This document shows, one piece after another, positions 39,951 through 48,658 of a DNA stretch of 64,000 bases. This stretch comes from Sphingomonas sp. 67-36 (GTDB lineage: Bacteria; Pseudomonadota; Alphaproteobacteria; Sphingomonadales; Sphingomonadaceae). The position numbers were made by a program, and so were the translations under genes. The notes beneath the pieces are model-generated. The model was not told the DNA's origin. It was given only the letters and a program-made list of their open reading frames with translations, and ran no database searches. The stretch is from positions 62,001 through 126,000 of the forward strand of contig MKSU01000016.1 in the NCBI GenBank assembly GCA_001897375.1, in the 5' to 3' direction. Each line of letters begins with the position of its first letter. Positions within the stretch are counted from its first letter, which is position 1.

Positions 39951-41246
39951 TCAGTCCGCCGCGATTTCCGGCGCCGGGCGGCGGGCGTAGATGCCGTAGG
40001 CGAGGATCGCTCCGTAGCACAGCGCCGGCAGCAGCAGCGCGAAATGCAGGCTGCCGGTGATATCCGCGAGATGCCCGGTGAGCGGCGGGACGATCGCGCC
40101 GCCGACGATCGCGGTGGCGATCACGCCGGAGCCTTCCGCCGCCCGCGCGCCCAGTCCTTCGCTCGCGAGGCTGAAGATCGTCGGGAACATGATCGAGTTC
40201 ATCAGCCCGATCGCCAGCAGCGTCCAGCCGGACACCAGCCCGGCGGTGTTGGCGGAGACCAGGATCAGCGCGATCGCCCCGGTCGCCACGCCCGCGAGCA
40301 CCTTGCCCGGCGACACGCGCGTCAGCACGTAAGCGCCGACGAACCGCCCGATCAGCGCGCCGCCCCAGTAGAAGGACACGTGATTCCCGGCGACTTTGTC
40401 GGAAACGCTCCAGACGTCACCCTGCATCAGGTAATTGACGATCATCGACCCGATCGAGACTTCGGCCCCCACATAGAGGAAGATGCAGGCGACCCCGAAG
40501 GCGAAGCGTGGGCGCGAGAGCAACGAGAAAGCGTGGAACATGCCGCCGCCCTCGTCCTGCTCCTCGCGCAGCCGGTTGCGGCGCGTCCACACCACCGCCG
40601 CGATCACCACCAGCGCGACGGCGAGGCCGATATAGGTGTGGACGATCGCCCGCGAGCTTTCGGCGCGATAGGCGTCGAGCGCCGCGCCGGTCAGCGACGC
40701 CGCCGAGACATGGGCGAGGCCGCCGAGGATCAGCGCCGAACCGGCCAGCGGAAAGAGCGTGGTGCCGAGCGAGTTGAACGCCTGCGCGAAGGTCAGGCGG
40801 CTATGCGCCGTCTGCGGCTTGCCGAGCAGCGAGATCAGCGGATTGGCGACGACCTGCACGATCGTGATCCCCGCACCCAGCACGAACAGCGCGGCGAGGA
40901 ACATGCCGAACGCCGCGTGCGACGATGCCGGGATGAACAGCAGGCAGCCCGCCGTCATCGTCACCAGCCCGATCGACGCCGTCCGCATATAGCCGAAGCG
41001 GCGCACGATCGCGGCGGCGGGAATCGAGAACAGGGCATAAGCGAGGAAGAACGCGGTCTGCACCAGCATCGCCGTCGCGTGGTTGAGCGTGAACAGCTCC
41101 TTCAGCTTCGGGATGATCACGTCGTTGAGGCTGGTGATCCCGCCGAAGATGAAGAACAATGCGAAGACGAACACGCGCAGGTCCGGCGCGTCATAACCAT
41201 GCGCGGCATCGCCGCTGGCGGCGGTCGAACGTGTATCGACGTGCAT
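39951..41246 (-). CDS. MFS sugar transporter (FucP/GluP-like)
   Basis: 431 residues with about 12 membrane segments, e.g. RVFVFALFFIFGGITSLND, ATAMLVQTAFFLAYALFSIP and ALIGRFVGAYVLTRV. The early FFIFGGITSLNDVIIPKLK and the central VQVVANPLISLLG match the fucose/glucose/galactose:H+ symporter branch (FHS family). The inner-membrane protein probably imports a hexose by proton symport. No sugar-catabolic gene is next to it, so the sugar cannot be inferred. Confidence 0.9.
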   Translation of the reverse strand: MHVDTRSTAASGDAAHGYDAPDLRVFVFALFFIFGGITSLNDVIIPKLKELFTLNHATAMLVQTAFFLAYALFSIPAAAIVRRFGYMRTASIGLVTMTAGCLLFIPASSHAAFGMFLAALFVLGAGITIVQVVANPLISLLGKPQTAHSRLTFAQAFNSLGTTLFPLAGSALILGGLAHVSAASLTGAALDAYRAESSRAIVHTYIGLAVALVVIAAVVWTRRNRLREEQDEGGGMFHAFSLLSRPRFAFGVACIFLYVGAEVSIGSMIVNYLMQGDVWSVSDKVAGNHVSFYWGGALIGRFVGAYVLTRVSPGKVLAGVATGAIALILVSANTAGLVSGWTLLAIGLMNSIMFPTIFSLASEGLGARAAEGSGVIATAIVGGAIVPPLTGHLADITGSLHFALLLPALCYGAILAYGIYARRPAPEIAAD

Positions 41247-41391
41247 ATGCCCAGACTTCCTCCCCGGCGCGACCGACGCCCCATGCGCGCAGACAAAGCC
41301 GACAACAAACAGGATGGCAAGACCGTAAATCCCGAGCGTCGTGATCCGAACGCGCTTGGCGACGGCGGTGCGCCTGGCCTATCACCGTGTC

Positions 41392-41943
41392 GTGCCCAAG
41401 CTGACGGTGAACAACGAGGCGATAGAATATCGCATGGACCCGCGGACGCCCTTGCTGTGGGCGTTGCGCGACGCATCGAACCTGACCGGCACTAAATACG
41501 GCTGCGGCACCGGAAGCTGCGGCGCCTGCATCGTCGATGTCGACGGCAAGGCGGTGAAATCCTGCCGCTTCACGCTTGAACAGGCCGAGGGCACCTTCGT
41601 CACCACGATCGAGGGGCTGTCGCGCGAGCGCACCCATCCGGTGCAACTCGCGCTGATCGACGCCAACGTGCCGCAGTGCGGCTATTGCATTCCCGGCATC
41701 ACGATGGCCGCCGCCGTCCTCATCAAGCGTGATCGCGCGCCGGGCGACGAGGCGATCGCGGCGGCGATCGACAATATCTGCCGCTGCGGCATCTATCCCC
41801 GGCTGATCGACGCGATCCAGCGCGCGGCGCGGGCGATGCACGGCGACGAGCGGCTACCCGCCGGCCCGCGCACCGGCATCGATCCGCGCGAGGCGGCGCG
41901 TGCCGTCCCCGCGCTCGATCCCGATCACGCGGCGGGCCGATGA
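41392..41943 (+). CDS. 2Fe-2S subunit of a xanthine-dehydrogenase-type hydroxylase (IorA-like)
   Basis: 183 residues with the two [2Fe-2S] sites of the molybdenum-hydroxylase small subunit: KYGCGTGSCGACIVDVDG (plant-type ferredoxin, with its fourth Cys in VKSCRFTLEQ) and QCGYCIPGITMAA...NICRCGIYPRL (helical second domain). Such subunits pass electrons from a molybdopterin large subunit. No large-subunit gene lies beside it; the next gene, a GST, overlaps by 4 bp. The GTG at 41392 precedes PKLTVNNEAIEY; other starts upstream add unlikely sequence. Confidence 0.88.
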   Translation: MPKLTVNNEAIEYRMDPRTPLLWALRDASNLTGTKYGCGTGSCGACIVDVDGKAVKSCRFTLEQAEGTFVTTIEGLSRERTHPVQLALIDANVPQCGYCIPGITMAAAVLIKRDRAPGDEAIAAAIDNICRCGIYPRLIDAIQRAARAMHGDERLPAGPRTGIDPREAARAVPALDPDHAAGR

Positions 41944-42623
41944 GGGCGGATGAGGACGAGACACGCATGATCGAATTGTGGCATTGCGCCGACGCGCGTT
42001 CCTTCCGCGCATTGTGGACGCTGGAGGAGATGGGCCTCCCCTATCGCCTCCATCTCCTTCCCTTCCCGCCGCGCTTCCGCCAGCCCGAGTATCTTGAGCG
42101 CAACCCGCTCGGCACCATTCCCTTGCTGATCGACGGCGAGACGCGGATGACGGAATCCGCCGCGATCATCGAATATCTCGCCGTCCGCCACGGGCCGACC
42201 CCGCTTGCCGTCACGGCGGACGAGGCGGATTATGGCGCGTGGCTCAACTGGCTGCATTTCGGCGAGGCGACGCTGACCTTCCCGCAGACATTGGTGCTGC
42301 GCTATCGCAGGATGGAGCCGCCGGAGCGCCGGTTGCCGCAGGCGGCCGACGATTATGCGCAATGGTATCGCTCCCGCCTGCGCGCGGTGGACCGGGCGCT
42401 CGGCGACGGCCGCGAGTGGCTGGCGGCGGGGCGGTTCACCGGCGCGGATATCTCGGTCGGCTATGCCCTGCTGCTCGCGCGTAGTTTGGGTTTGGATGTC
42501 GATCTGCCGCCGGCGATCGCAGCCTATTGGGAGCGCCTGTCGGCGCGTCCGGGTTATCTTCGGGCGCGCGAGGCGCAGCGCGCGCAGGCAAGCGTATTGC
42601 CCGAACCATACACTTCGCGCTAA
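41940..42623 (+). CDS. glutathione S-transferase family protein
   Basis: 227 residues. The N-terminal thioredoxin-fold domain ELWHCADARSFRALWTLEEMGL includes RNPLGTIPLLIDGETRMTESAAIIEYL (cis-Pro and the Glu/Ser glutathione-binding pair), followed by an all-helical C-terminal domain (GADISVGYALLLARSLGL). It resembles bacterial GSTs of unknown substrate. The ATG at 41940 overlaps the 2Fe-2S gene (ATGA); an ATG at 41967 sits right at the fold start and is an alternative. Confidence 0.88.
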   Translation: MRADEDETRMIELWHCADARSFRALWTLEEMGLPYRLHLLPFPPRFRQPEYLERNPLGTIPLLIDGETRMTESAAIIEYLAVRHGPTPLAVTADEADYGAWLNWLHFGEATLTFPQTLVLRYRRMEPPERRLPQAADDYAQWYRSRLRAVDRALGDGREWLAAGRFTGADISVGYALLLARSLGLDVDLPPAIAAYWERLSARPGYLRAREAQRAQASVLPEPYTSR

Positions 42624-42656
42624 AGCGGGTCGCGAATATCTGGAGTGACGATCGCG

Positions 42657-44534
42657 ATGAGCCTCGTGCGCGGTGCATGGAAACTGCTGGTGGGCATCAA
42701 GGACGCGCTGGTGCTCGTCGCGATGCTGCTGTTCTTCGGCCTGTTGTTCGCGGCGCTCAACAGCCGCCCGTCGGCGTCGGCGGTGAAGGACGGGGCGCTG
42801 GTGCTCAACCTCAACGGGCCGATCGTCGAACAGCCGGAGGAAGTCGCGCCCCTCGCGATGCTCAGCGGCAAACAGGGCGCGATGCGGCAATATCGCCTGC
42901 GCGACGTGGTGCGCGCGATCGACGACGCGAAGGACGATGCGCGCGTCAAGGCGATCGTGCTCGATCTCGATCATTTCGGCGGCGCCTATCCGGCCACGCT
43001 CGGCGAGGTGGCCGACGCGCTGGCCCGCGCGCGCGCCGCCGGCAAGCCCGTCCTCGCCTTCGCGACCGGCTATACCGATGGCGGCTACCGCCTCGCCTCC
43101 GCCGCGAGCGAGGTATGGATGGACCCGATGGGCGGCACGATCTTCGCGGGGCCGGGCGGCAGCCAGCTCTATTACAAGGGCCTGATCGACAAGCTGGGCG
43201 TCAACGCGCACGTCTATCGCGTCGGCAAGTACAAGTCGTTCGTCGAGCCCTATACCCGCACCGACCAGAGCCCGGAGGCGAAGGAAGCCGCCACCGTCCT
43301 CCAGAACGGCCTGTTCGACCAGTGGAAGGAGGCGATCGCCCGTGCCCGGCCAAAGGCGAAGATCGCCGAGTGGCTCACCGCGCCCGACAAGGTGGTCGAG
43401 GCGGCGCACGGCGATATCGCGCAAGCCAATCTCGCCGACGGCATCGTCGACAAGCTCGGGGACCGCGTGGCCTTCGGCCGCCGCGTCGCCGAACTCGCCG
43501 GGGGCGACAGCGGCAAGCCGGCGGGCTGGTTCAGGACGATCGACTATGACGCCTGGCTGGATGCCCATCCGCTCCCCAGGAGCGGCGATGTCGGTATCGT
43601 CACCGTCGCCGGCGATATCGTCGACGGCAAGGCCGGCCCCGGCACGGCCGGCGGCGATACGATCGCGAAGTTCATCTATGACGGCCTCGCGAAGAAGAAG
43701 CTGAAGGCGCTCGTCCTGCGCGTCGATTCGCCCGGCGGATCGGTCACCGCGTCCGAACGCATCCGGCTCGCGCTGCTGGAGGCGAAGAAAGAGGGCCTGC
43801 CGGTGGTCGTCTCGATGGGCGGCGTCGCCGCGTCGGGCGGCTTCTGGGTATCGACGCCCGGCGACGTGATCTTCGCGGAGCCTTCGACCATCACCGGATC
43901 GATCGGCATTTTCGGCATCATTCCCACCTTCGAGAACACGCTGGCGAAGATCGGCGTGACCACCGACGGCGTGAAGACCACGCCGCTTTCCGGCCAGCCC
44001 GACATGATGGGCGGCACTAATCCTGTGACCGACGCGGTGTTCCAGTCCGCGATCGACCATGGCTATGCGCAGTTCCTCGCCCGCGTCTCGCAATCGCGTC
44101 GGATGCCGGTCGACAAGGTGAACGAGATCGCGCAGGGCCGCGTGTGGATCGGCGGCACGGCGCGGCAGCTCAGGCTGGTCGATCGCTTCGGCACGCTCAA
44201 GGACGCGGTGGACGAGGCGGCGAAGCGCGCGAAGCTCGATCCGGCGAAGGTGCAGGTCACCTATCTCGAGAAGAAGCCGGGCTGGACGGCCGAGCTGGCG
44301 CGCCAGTTCAACCGCGACAACGACGACGACAGCGCCGCCCCGGCCGACGCCTTCGCCCGCGTCGCATGGGAGCGCCGCGCACTGGTGGCGCGCGCGATCG
44401 GCGACGTGAAGCGGCTGGTGACCGGCGGCGGCGTGCAGGCGGCGTGCCTCGAATGCGGCGGATTCGGCCCGAACGCCGGCGCGCCTTCGGACGCGCGGCT
44501 GCTCGACGTGCTGCTGGCGCGGATCGGCCTGTAA
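42657..44534 (+). CDS. sppA: signal peptide peptidase SppA, 67-kDa type
   Basis: Inner-membrane serine protease that degrades cleaved signal peptides. An N-terminal membrane anchor (LVLVAMLLFFGLLFAALN) is followed by two tandem crotonase-fold S49 domains. The general-base Lys is in the N-terminal half (YKGLIDKLGVNAHVYRVGKYKS) and the nucleophile Ser in VVVSMGGVAASGGFWVSTPGD of the C-terminal half. At 625 residues it is the long form. The ATG at 42657 has GGAG 11 nt upstream; a GTG at 42645 would put the same GGAG on top of the start codon. Confidence 0.93.
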   Translation: MSLVRGAWKLLVGIKDALVLVAMLLFFGLLFAALNSRPSASAVKDGALVLNLNGPIVEQPEEVAPLAMLSGKQGAMRQYRLRDVVRAIDDAKDDARVKAIVLDLDHFGGAYPATLGEVADALARARAAGKPVLAFATGYTDGGYRLASAASEVWMDPMGGTIFAGPGGSQLYYKGLIDKLGVNAHVYRVGKYKSFVEPYTRTDQSPEAKEAATVLQNGLFDQWKEAIARARPKAKIAEWLTAPDKVVEAAHGDIAQANLADGIVDKLGDRVAFGRRVAELAGGDSGKPAGWFRTIDYDAWLDAHPLPRSGDVGIVTVAGDIVDGKAGPGTAGGDTIAKFIYDGLAKKKLKALVLRVDSPGGSVTASERIRLALLEAKKEGLPVVVSMGGVAASGGFWVSTPGDVIFAEPSTITGSIGIFGIIPTFENTLAKIGVTTDGVKTTPLSGQPDMMGGTNPVTDAVFQSAIDHGYAQFLARVSQSRRMPVDKVNEIAQGRVWIGGTARQLRLVDRFGTLKDAVDEAAKRAKLDPAKVQVTYLEKKPGWTAELARQFNRDNDDDSAAPADAFARVAWERRALVARAIGDVKRLVTGGGVQAACLECGGFGPNAGAPSDARLLDVLLARIGL

Positions 44535-44552
44535 TTTTCCCTTAATCCGGAA

Positions 44553-44578
44553 TTGCGAGTCGCTTTCGCTTTTCGCAA
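44553..44578. promoter_or_regulatory. possible autoregulatory operator upstream of fur
   Basis: TTGCGA (44553-44558) and TCGCAA (44573-44578) form an inverted repeat 27 nt before the fur start. Fur/Mur genes are often autoregulated, but the spacing does not match a canonical Fur box, so this is only a candidate. Confidence 0.25.
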
Positions 44579-44604
44579 CAGGCTTTGGGTATTACATTGC
44601 TGCC

Positions 44605-45027
44605 ATGCCCCTGAAGATCGATCTCGAAGCCCTGTGTCACGAAAAGGGACTGCGCATCACCGAGCAGCGGCGCGTCATCGCGCGCGTGCTGTCCGAGGCG
44701 GTGGATCATCCGGATGTCGAGAAGGTCTATGCGCGCGCTTCCGCGATCGATCCCGGCATCTCGATCGCCACAGTCTATCGCACGGTGCGGCTGTTCGAGG
44801 AGGCGGGGATCCTCGATCGTCACGATTTCGGTGACGGCCGCGCGCGCTACGAACCCTCTCCCGAGGCGCATCACGATCATCTGATCGATGTGGAAACTGG
44901 CAAGGTGATCGAGTTCGTCGATCCCGAGCTTGAGCAGCTTCAGAAGCAGATCGCGGAAAAGCTGGGCTATCGGCTGGTCGATCACCGCATGGAGCTTTAC
45001 GGCGTCAGCCTGAGCCGCGAGGACTAG
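44605..45027 (+). CDS. fur: Fur-family metal-responsive repressor (alphaproteobacterial Fur/Mur type)
   Basis: 140 residues: winged helix (GLRITEQRRVIARVLSEA; ISIATVYRTVRLFEEAGIL) and a C-terminal dimerisation domain with the metal-sensing AHHDHLIDVETGKVIEF. The CxxC structural-zinc motifs of E. coli Fur are absent, as in the Fur/Mur proteins of rhizobia and relatives, which respond to Fe or Mn. It probably controls iron or manganese uptake. It is followed in the same frame, after a TAG, by plsC; the fur-plsC-miaB-phoH-ybeY-corC-lnt order is common in alphaproteobacteria. Confidence 0.92.
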   Translation: MPLKIDLEALCHEKGLRITEQRRVIARVLSEAVDHPDVEKVYARASAIDPGISIATVYRTVRLFEEAGILDRHDFGDGRARYEPSPEAHHDHLIDVETGKVIEFVDPELEQLQKQIAEKLGYRLVDHRMELYGVSLSRED

Positions 45028-45075
45028 CCTGTTCGCGCCCGGCTGAGACTGGCCGGCATCGTCGCCGCCCTGATC

Positions 45076-45762
45076 GTGGCGGTGCCGCTGCATCTGCTGT
45101 GGCGGCTGCTGCGCCTCCCCTCCCCCTGGCCGAAATGGTTCCTCGGGTCGATGGCCCGGATCGTCGGCGCGCGGCGGCGGGTGATCGGCACGCCGCTCAA
45201 GCGCGACGTGGTGTTCCTCGCCAACCATCTGAGCTGGATGGACATCCCGATTCTCGCCGGCGCCAACGGCAGCGCCTTCGTCGCCAAGGCGGAGGTGCGC
45301 GGGTTGCCGGTGGTCGGCTGGCTCTGCACGCTCAATCGCACCATATTCGTCCGCCGCGAGGACCGGCTGGGCATCGCCGGGCAGATCAACCAGCTCCGCG
45401 AGGCGCTGGCGGAGACATGGGCGATCACCATCTTCCCGGAAGGCACCACCGGCGACGGCATGGAGTTGCTGCCGTTCAAGGCGGCGCTGCTCGCGGTGCT
45501 CGATCCGCCGCCGCCCGGCGTGCTCGTCCAGCCGGTGAGGGTCGATTATGGCGCGGCGACGCGCGAGCTGGCGTGGGTCGGCGACGAGCCGGGGCAGGAT
45601 CATGCGCGGCGGGTGATGCGCCGGCCGGGCCATTTCATTGCGACGCTTCACTTCTGCGACCCGTTCGACCCGCGCGACTTCCCCGGCCGAAAGGCGGTCG
45701 CGGCGGAGGCGCGCGCGCGGATCGCGGCTGCGGGTGGCGATCCGGCGTTCGCACCTGTATAG
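45076..45762 (+). CDS. plsC: 1-acyl-sn-glycerol-3-phosphate acyltransferase (PlsC-like), start uncertain
   Basis: Acylates lysophosphatidic acid to phosphatidic acid at the inner membrane. Acyltransferase motif I is LANHLSWMDIPIL (HxxxxD) and motif III is ITIFPEGTTGDG. The membrane anchor begins at VAALIVAVPLHLLWRLL, upstream of the annotated GTG at 45076, so translation very likely starts earlier. The only well-spaced Shine-Dalgarno (GAGGA, 45019-45023) points to a GTT codon at 45031 in this frame; CTG codons at 45043 and 45049 are other options. Confidence 0.88.
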   Translation: MAVPLHLLWRLLRLPSPWPKWFLGSMARIVGARRRVIGTPLKRDVVFLANHLSWMDIPILAGANGSAFVAKAEVRGLPVVGWLCTLNRTIFVRREDRLGIAGQINQLREALAETWAITIFPEGTTGDGMELLPFKAALLAVLDPPPPGVLVQPVRVDYGAATRELAWVGDEPGQDHARRVMRRPGHFIATLHFCDPFDPRDFPGRKAVAAEARARIAAAGGDPAFAPV

Positions 45763-45770
45763 GCGCCGCG

Positions 45771-47099
45771 ATGAGCAAGACCCCGCCCCGGACCTTCCAC
45801 GTCAAGTCGTTCGGCTGCCAGATGAACGTCTATGACGGCGAGCGCATGGCCGAGCTGATGGCCGCCGAGGGGCTCACCGCGACCGTCGATGCCGCCAGCG
45901 CCGATCTGGTGGTGCTCAACACCTGCCACATCCGCGAGAAGGCGACCGAGAAGGTCTATTCCGACATCGGCCGCCTGCGGAAGGACGACCCCGCGAAGAT
46001 GATCGCCGTCGCCGGCTGCGTCGCGCAGGCCGAGGGCGAGGAGATCGTGCGCCGCGCGAAGGTGGACGTGGTGGTCGGCCCGCAGGCCTATCACAACCTG
46101 CCGAAGCTGGTGGCGGACGCCACGAAGGGCGCGGCGGCGCTCGATACCGACATGCCGGTCCTCTCCAAGTTCGACGCGCTGCCCGCGCGGCGCAAGGTGG
46201 GGCCGACCGCCTTCCTGACGGTGCAGGAGGGGTGCGACAAATTCTGCACCTATTGCGTCGTCCCCTATACGCGCGGTGCGGAAACCAGCCGGCCGTTCGG
46301 CGAGATCGTCGACGAGGCCAAGGCGCTGGTCGACGCCGGCGCGCGCGAGATCACGTTGCTGGGGCAGAACGTCAACGGGTGGAGCGACGACGACGGGCGC
46401 GGGCTTCACGATCTGATCCGCGCGTTGGACCGGATCGCAGGACTGGCGCGCATCCGCTACACCACCAGCCATCCCAACGACATGACGCAGGGGCTGATCG
46501 ACGCGCATCGCGATGTCGAGAAACTGATGCCTTTCCTCCATTTGCCGGTGCAGGCCGGCAGCGACCGCGTGCTCAGGGCGATGAACCGCAGCCACACGCG
46601 CGACAGCTATCTGCGCGTGCTCGATCGCGTCCGCGCCGCGCGGCCCGATATCGCGCTGTCGGGCGACTTCATCGTCGGCTTCCCCGGTGAGACGGAGGCG
46701 GAATTCGCCGAGACGCTGAGCCTGATCGACGCGGTGCGCCACGCGCAGGCGTTCAGCTTCAAATACAGCCCCCGCCCCGGCACGCCGGCCGCGACGATGG
46801 ACGGCCAGATCGCGCCGGAGGTGATGGACGAGCGGCTCCAGCGGCTTCAGGGAGCGCTCAACCGCGACCAGCTCGCCTTCAACCAGGCCTCGGTCGGTCG
46901 GCGCTGCGCGGTGCTGATCGAGCGGCACGGCAAATTGCCGGGGCAGATGCTCGGCAAGTCGCCGTGGCTGCAATCGGTGCTCGTGGAAACCGTCGCCCCG
47001 ATCGGCGCGATGGTCGAGGTCGAATTGGTTCATGCCGGTCCCAATTCGATCGTCGCGCGCGAAATTCCGGCCGCGCAGGTCTCCGTCGCCGCTGCGTGA
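45771..47099 (+). CDS. miaB: tRNA-2-methylthio-N6-isopentenyladenosine synthase MiaB
   Basis: Radical-SAM methylthiotransferase that modifies A37 of tRNAs reading UNN codons. The N-terminal UPF0004 domain supplies three Cys for the auxiliary cluster (FGCQMNVYDG; LNTCHIREKA; AGCVAQAEGE). The radical-SAM cluster is EGCDKFCTYCVVPYTRG (CxxxCxxC), and a TRAM domain lies at about residues 375-440. The 442-residue length is standard. The ATG is 8 bp after the plsC stop. Confidence 0.96.
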   Translation: MSKTPPRTFHVKSFGCQMNVYDGERMAELMAAEGLTATVDAASADLVVLNTCHIREKATEKVYSDIGRLRKDDPAKMIAVAGCVAQAEGEEIVRRAKVDVVVGPQAYHNLPKLVADATKGAAALDTDMPVLSKFDALPARRKVGPTAFLTVQEGCDKFCTYCVVPYTRGAETSRPFGEIVDEAKALVDAGAREITLLGQNVNGWSDDDGRGLHDLIRALDRIAGLARIRYTTSHPNDMTQGLIDAHRDVEKLMPFLHLPVQAGSDRVLRAMNRSHTRDSYLRVLDRVRAARPDIALSGDFIVGFPGETEAEFAETLSLIDAVRHAQAFSFKYSPRPGTPAATMDGQIAPEVMDERLQRLQGALNRDQLAFNQASVGRRCAVLIERHGKLPGQMLGKSPWLQSVLVETVAPIGAMVEVELVHAGPNSIVAREIPAAQVSVAAA

Positions 47100-47207
47100 T
47101 GCAACCGAGACACAGTAATGAAATCCTTCGCCATTAGCGCTTGCGGCAAGCCGACGCGCGCCGCACCTTAGTGGGCGAGCCACGATGGCGAGAATCGAAG
47201 GAGGCGC

Positions 47208-48203
47208 ATGAGCCGCAAGCCCGTCCCCGCCCATTCCGGTGAACGCAGCCGGGTGGACGTGCTGTTCGACAAGCCCCAGTTGCTTTCCCAGTTGTTCGGT
47301 CAATACGACCAGAACCTCGTGGCGCTGGAAAACCGGCTCGGCGTTTACATCACCGCGCGCGGCAACCGCATCGGGCTGGAAGGCACCGCCGAGCAGGTGG
47401 CGATGGCCCGCGACGTGCTCAACGACCTCTACGCCCGCATCCAGCGCGGCGAGGAGGTGGACACCGGGCTGGTGGACGCCGCGATCGCCATGGCGGCGGA
47501 GCCGACGCTCGACGGCATCGTCTCGGCCGAGCGCGCCCCCGCGCCCTCGGTGATGATCCGCACGCGCAAGAAGACGATCGTCCCGCGCACCCCGGCGCAG
47601 GCGCATTACATGCGCGAGCTGACCACCCATGACATGATCTTCGCGCTCGGTCCGGCCGGCACGGGCAAGACCTATATCGCGGTGGCGCAGGCGGTGGCGC
47701 AACTCATCACCGGATCGGTGCAGCGGCTGATCCTGTCGCGCCCGGCGGTGGAGGCCGGCGAGCGGCTGGGCTTCCTGCCCGGCGACATGAAGGAGAAGGT
47801 CGATCCCTATCTCCGTCCGCTCTACGACGCGCTCTACGATTGCCTGCCGGCCGAGCAGGTGGAGCGTCGCATCGCGTCAGGCGAGATCGAGATCGCGCCG
47901 ATCGCCTTCATGCGCGGGCGCACGCTGGCCGATGCCTTCGTGATCCTCGACGAGGCGCAGAACACCACGCCGGCGCAGATGAAGATGTTCCTCACTCGCT
48001 TCGGCCAGAACAGCCGCATGGTGATCTGCGGCGATCCCAATCAGACCGACCTCCCGGCCGGCATCGGCGCGTCTGGGCTGGCCGACGCGACTTTCCGGCT
48101 GGAGGGGATCGAGGGCATCTCGATGTGCCGCTTCACCGCCGCCGACGTGGTGCGCCACCCGATCGTCGGGCGGATCGTCGAAGCCTATGAGGGCGAGGCT
48201 TGA
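47208..48203 (+). CDS. PhoH-family ATPase
   Basis: 331-residue PhoH-like (YbeZ) protein. An N-terminal KH-like segment (YITARGNRIGLEGTAEQV) is followed by a P-loop NTPase: IFALGPAGTGKTYIAVAQAV (Walker A), FVILDEAQNTTPAQMKMFL (Walker B) and GDPNQTDLP. YbeZ-type proteins cooperate with YbeY in rRNA processing, and ybeY is indeed two genes downstream. The 108-bp gap after miaB suggests a separate promoter; GAAGGAGG lies just before the ATG. Confidence 0.93.
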   Translation: MSRKPVPAHSGERSRVDVLFDKPQLLSQLFGQYDQNLVALENRLGVYITARGNRIGLEGTAEQVAMARDVLNDLYARIQRGEEVDTGLVDAAIAMAAEPTLDGIVSAERAPAPSVMIRTRKKTIVPRTPAQAHYMRELTTHDMIFALGPAGTGKTYIAVAQAVAQLITGSVQRLILSRPAVEAGERLGFLPGDMKEKVDPYLRPLYDALYDCLPAEQVERRIASGEIEIAPIAFMRGRTLADAFVILDEAQNTTPAQMKMFLTRFGQNSRMVICGDPNQTDLPAGIGASGLADATFRLEGIEGISMCRFTAADVVRHPIVGRIVEAYEGEA

Positions 48204-48658
48204 GCGACGCGGCGGCAGCAGCGACAGCGATCGTCAGGCGCTTCGAGGAAGCGTGGAACGCGCACGACATGCAGGCTTTCGCGCGGCTGTTCCATCCCGA
48301 CGCGACCTTCGTGAACCGCTTCGGCAGCTATTGGCGCGGGGTGGAGCAGATCGTCGCCGGCCATGCGCCGATCCACGCCACCATCTACAGCGATTCGACG
48401 CTGGCCAACGATGCGCCGGATGTCGATCCGGTCTCCGGTGACGCGGCGATCCTGCATTTCTGGTCCCGCCTCGCCACCGGCCCCGCGCATCCGGCCGGCC
48501 CGCATCAGGTCGACACGCTGCTCGTCGCGGTGGTGACGCGCCGCGAGGGCGAATGGCGCATCCAGACGGCGCAGAACGTCACCCTGGTCGATCCGCGAAC
48601 CGGCATCCCGCATCTCCGCGACACCGGAACCGAAATCGCGCATGGGGGCCGGATATGA
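48200..48658 (+). CDS. NTF2-like (SgcJ/DUF4440-type) protein
   Basis: 152-residue cone-shaped NTF2-fold protein: IVRRFEEAWNAHDMQAFARLFHPDATFVNRFG is the classic opening, followed by LVAVVTRREGEWRIQTAQNVTL. Such proteins are small-molecule binding or isomerase-like; no catalytic residues can be assigned. It is inserted between phoH and ybeY, with a TTG start overlapping the phoH stop (TTGA) and a 4-bp overlap with ybeY, so it is part of the operon although not usual there. Confidence 0.82.
   Translation: MSDAAAAATAIVRRFEEAWNAHDMQAFARLFHPDATFVNRFGSYWRGVEQIVAGHAPIHATIYSDSTLANDAPDVDPVSGDAAILHFWSRLATGPAHPAGPHQVDTLLVAVVTRREGEWRIQTAQNVTLVDPRTGIPHLRDTGTEIAHGGRI

Noticed and set aside
44605-45762. 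Fur-PlsC fusion read through the TAG
   Set aside because: Same frame by chance (one in three); Fur has a normal length and a separate Shine-Dalgarno lies before the TAG.
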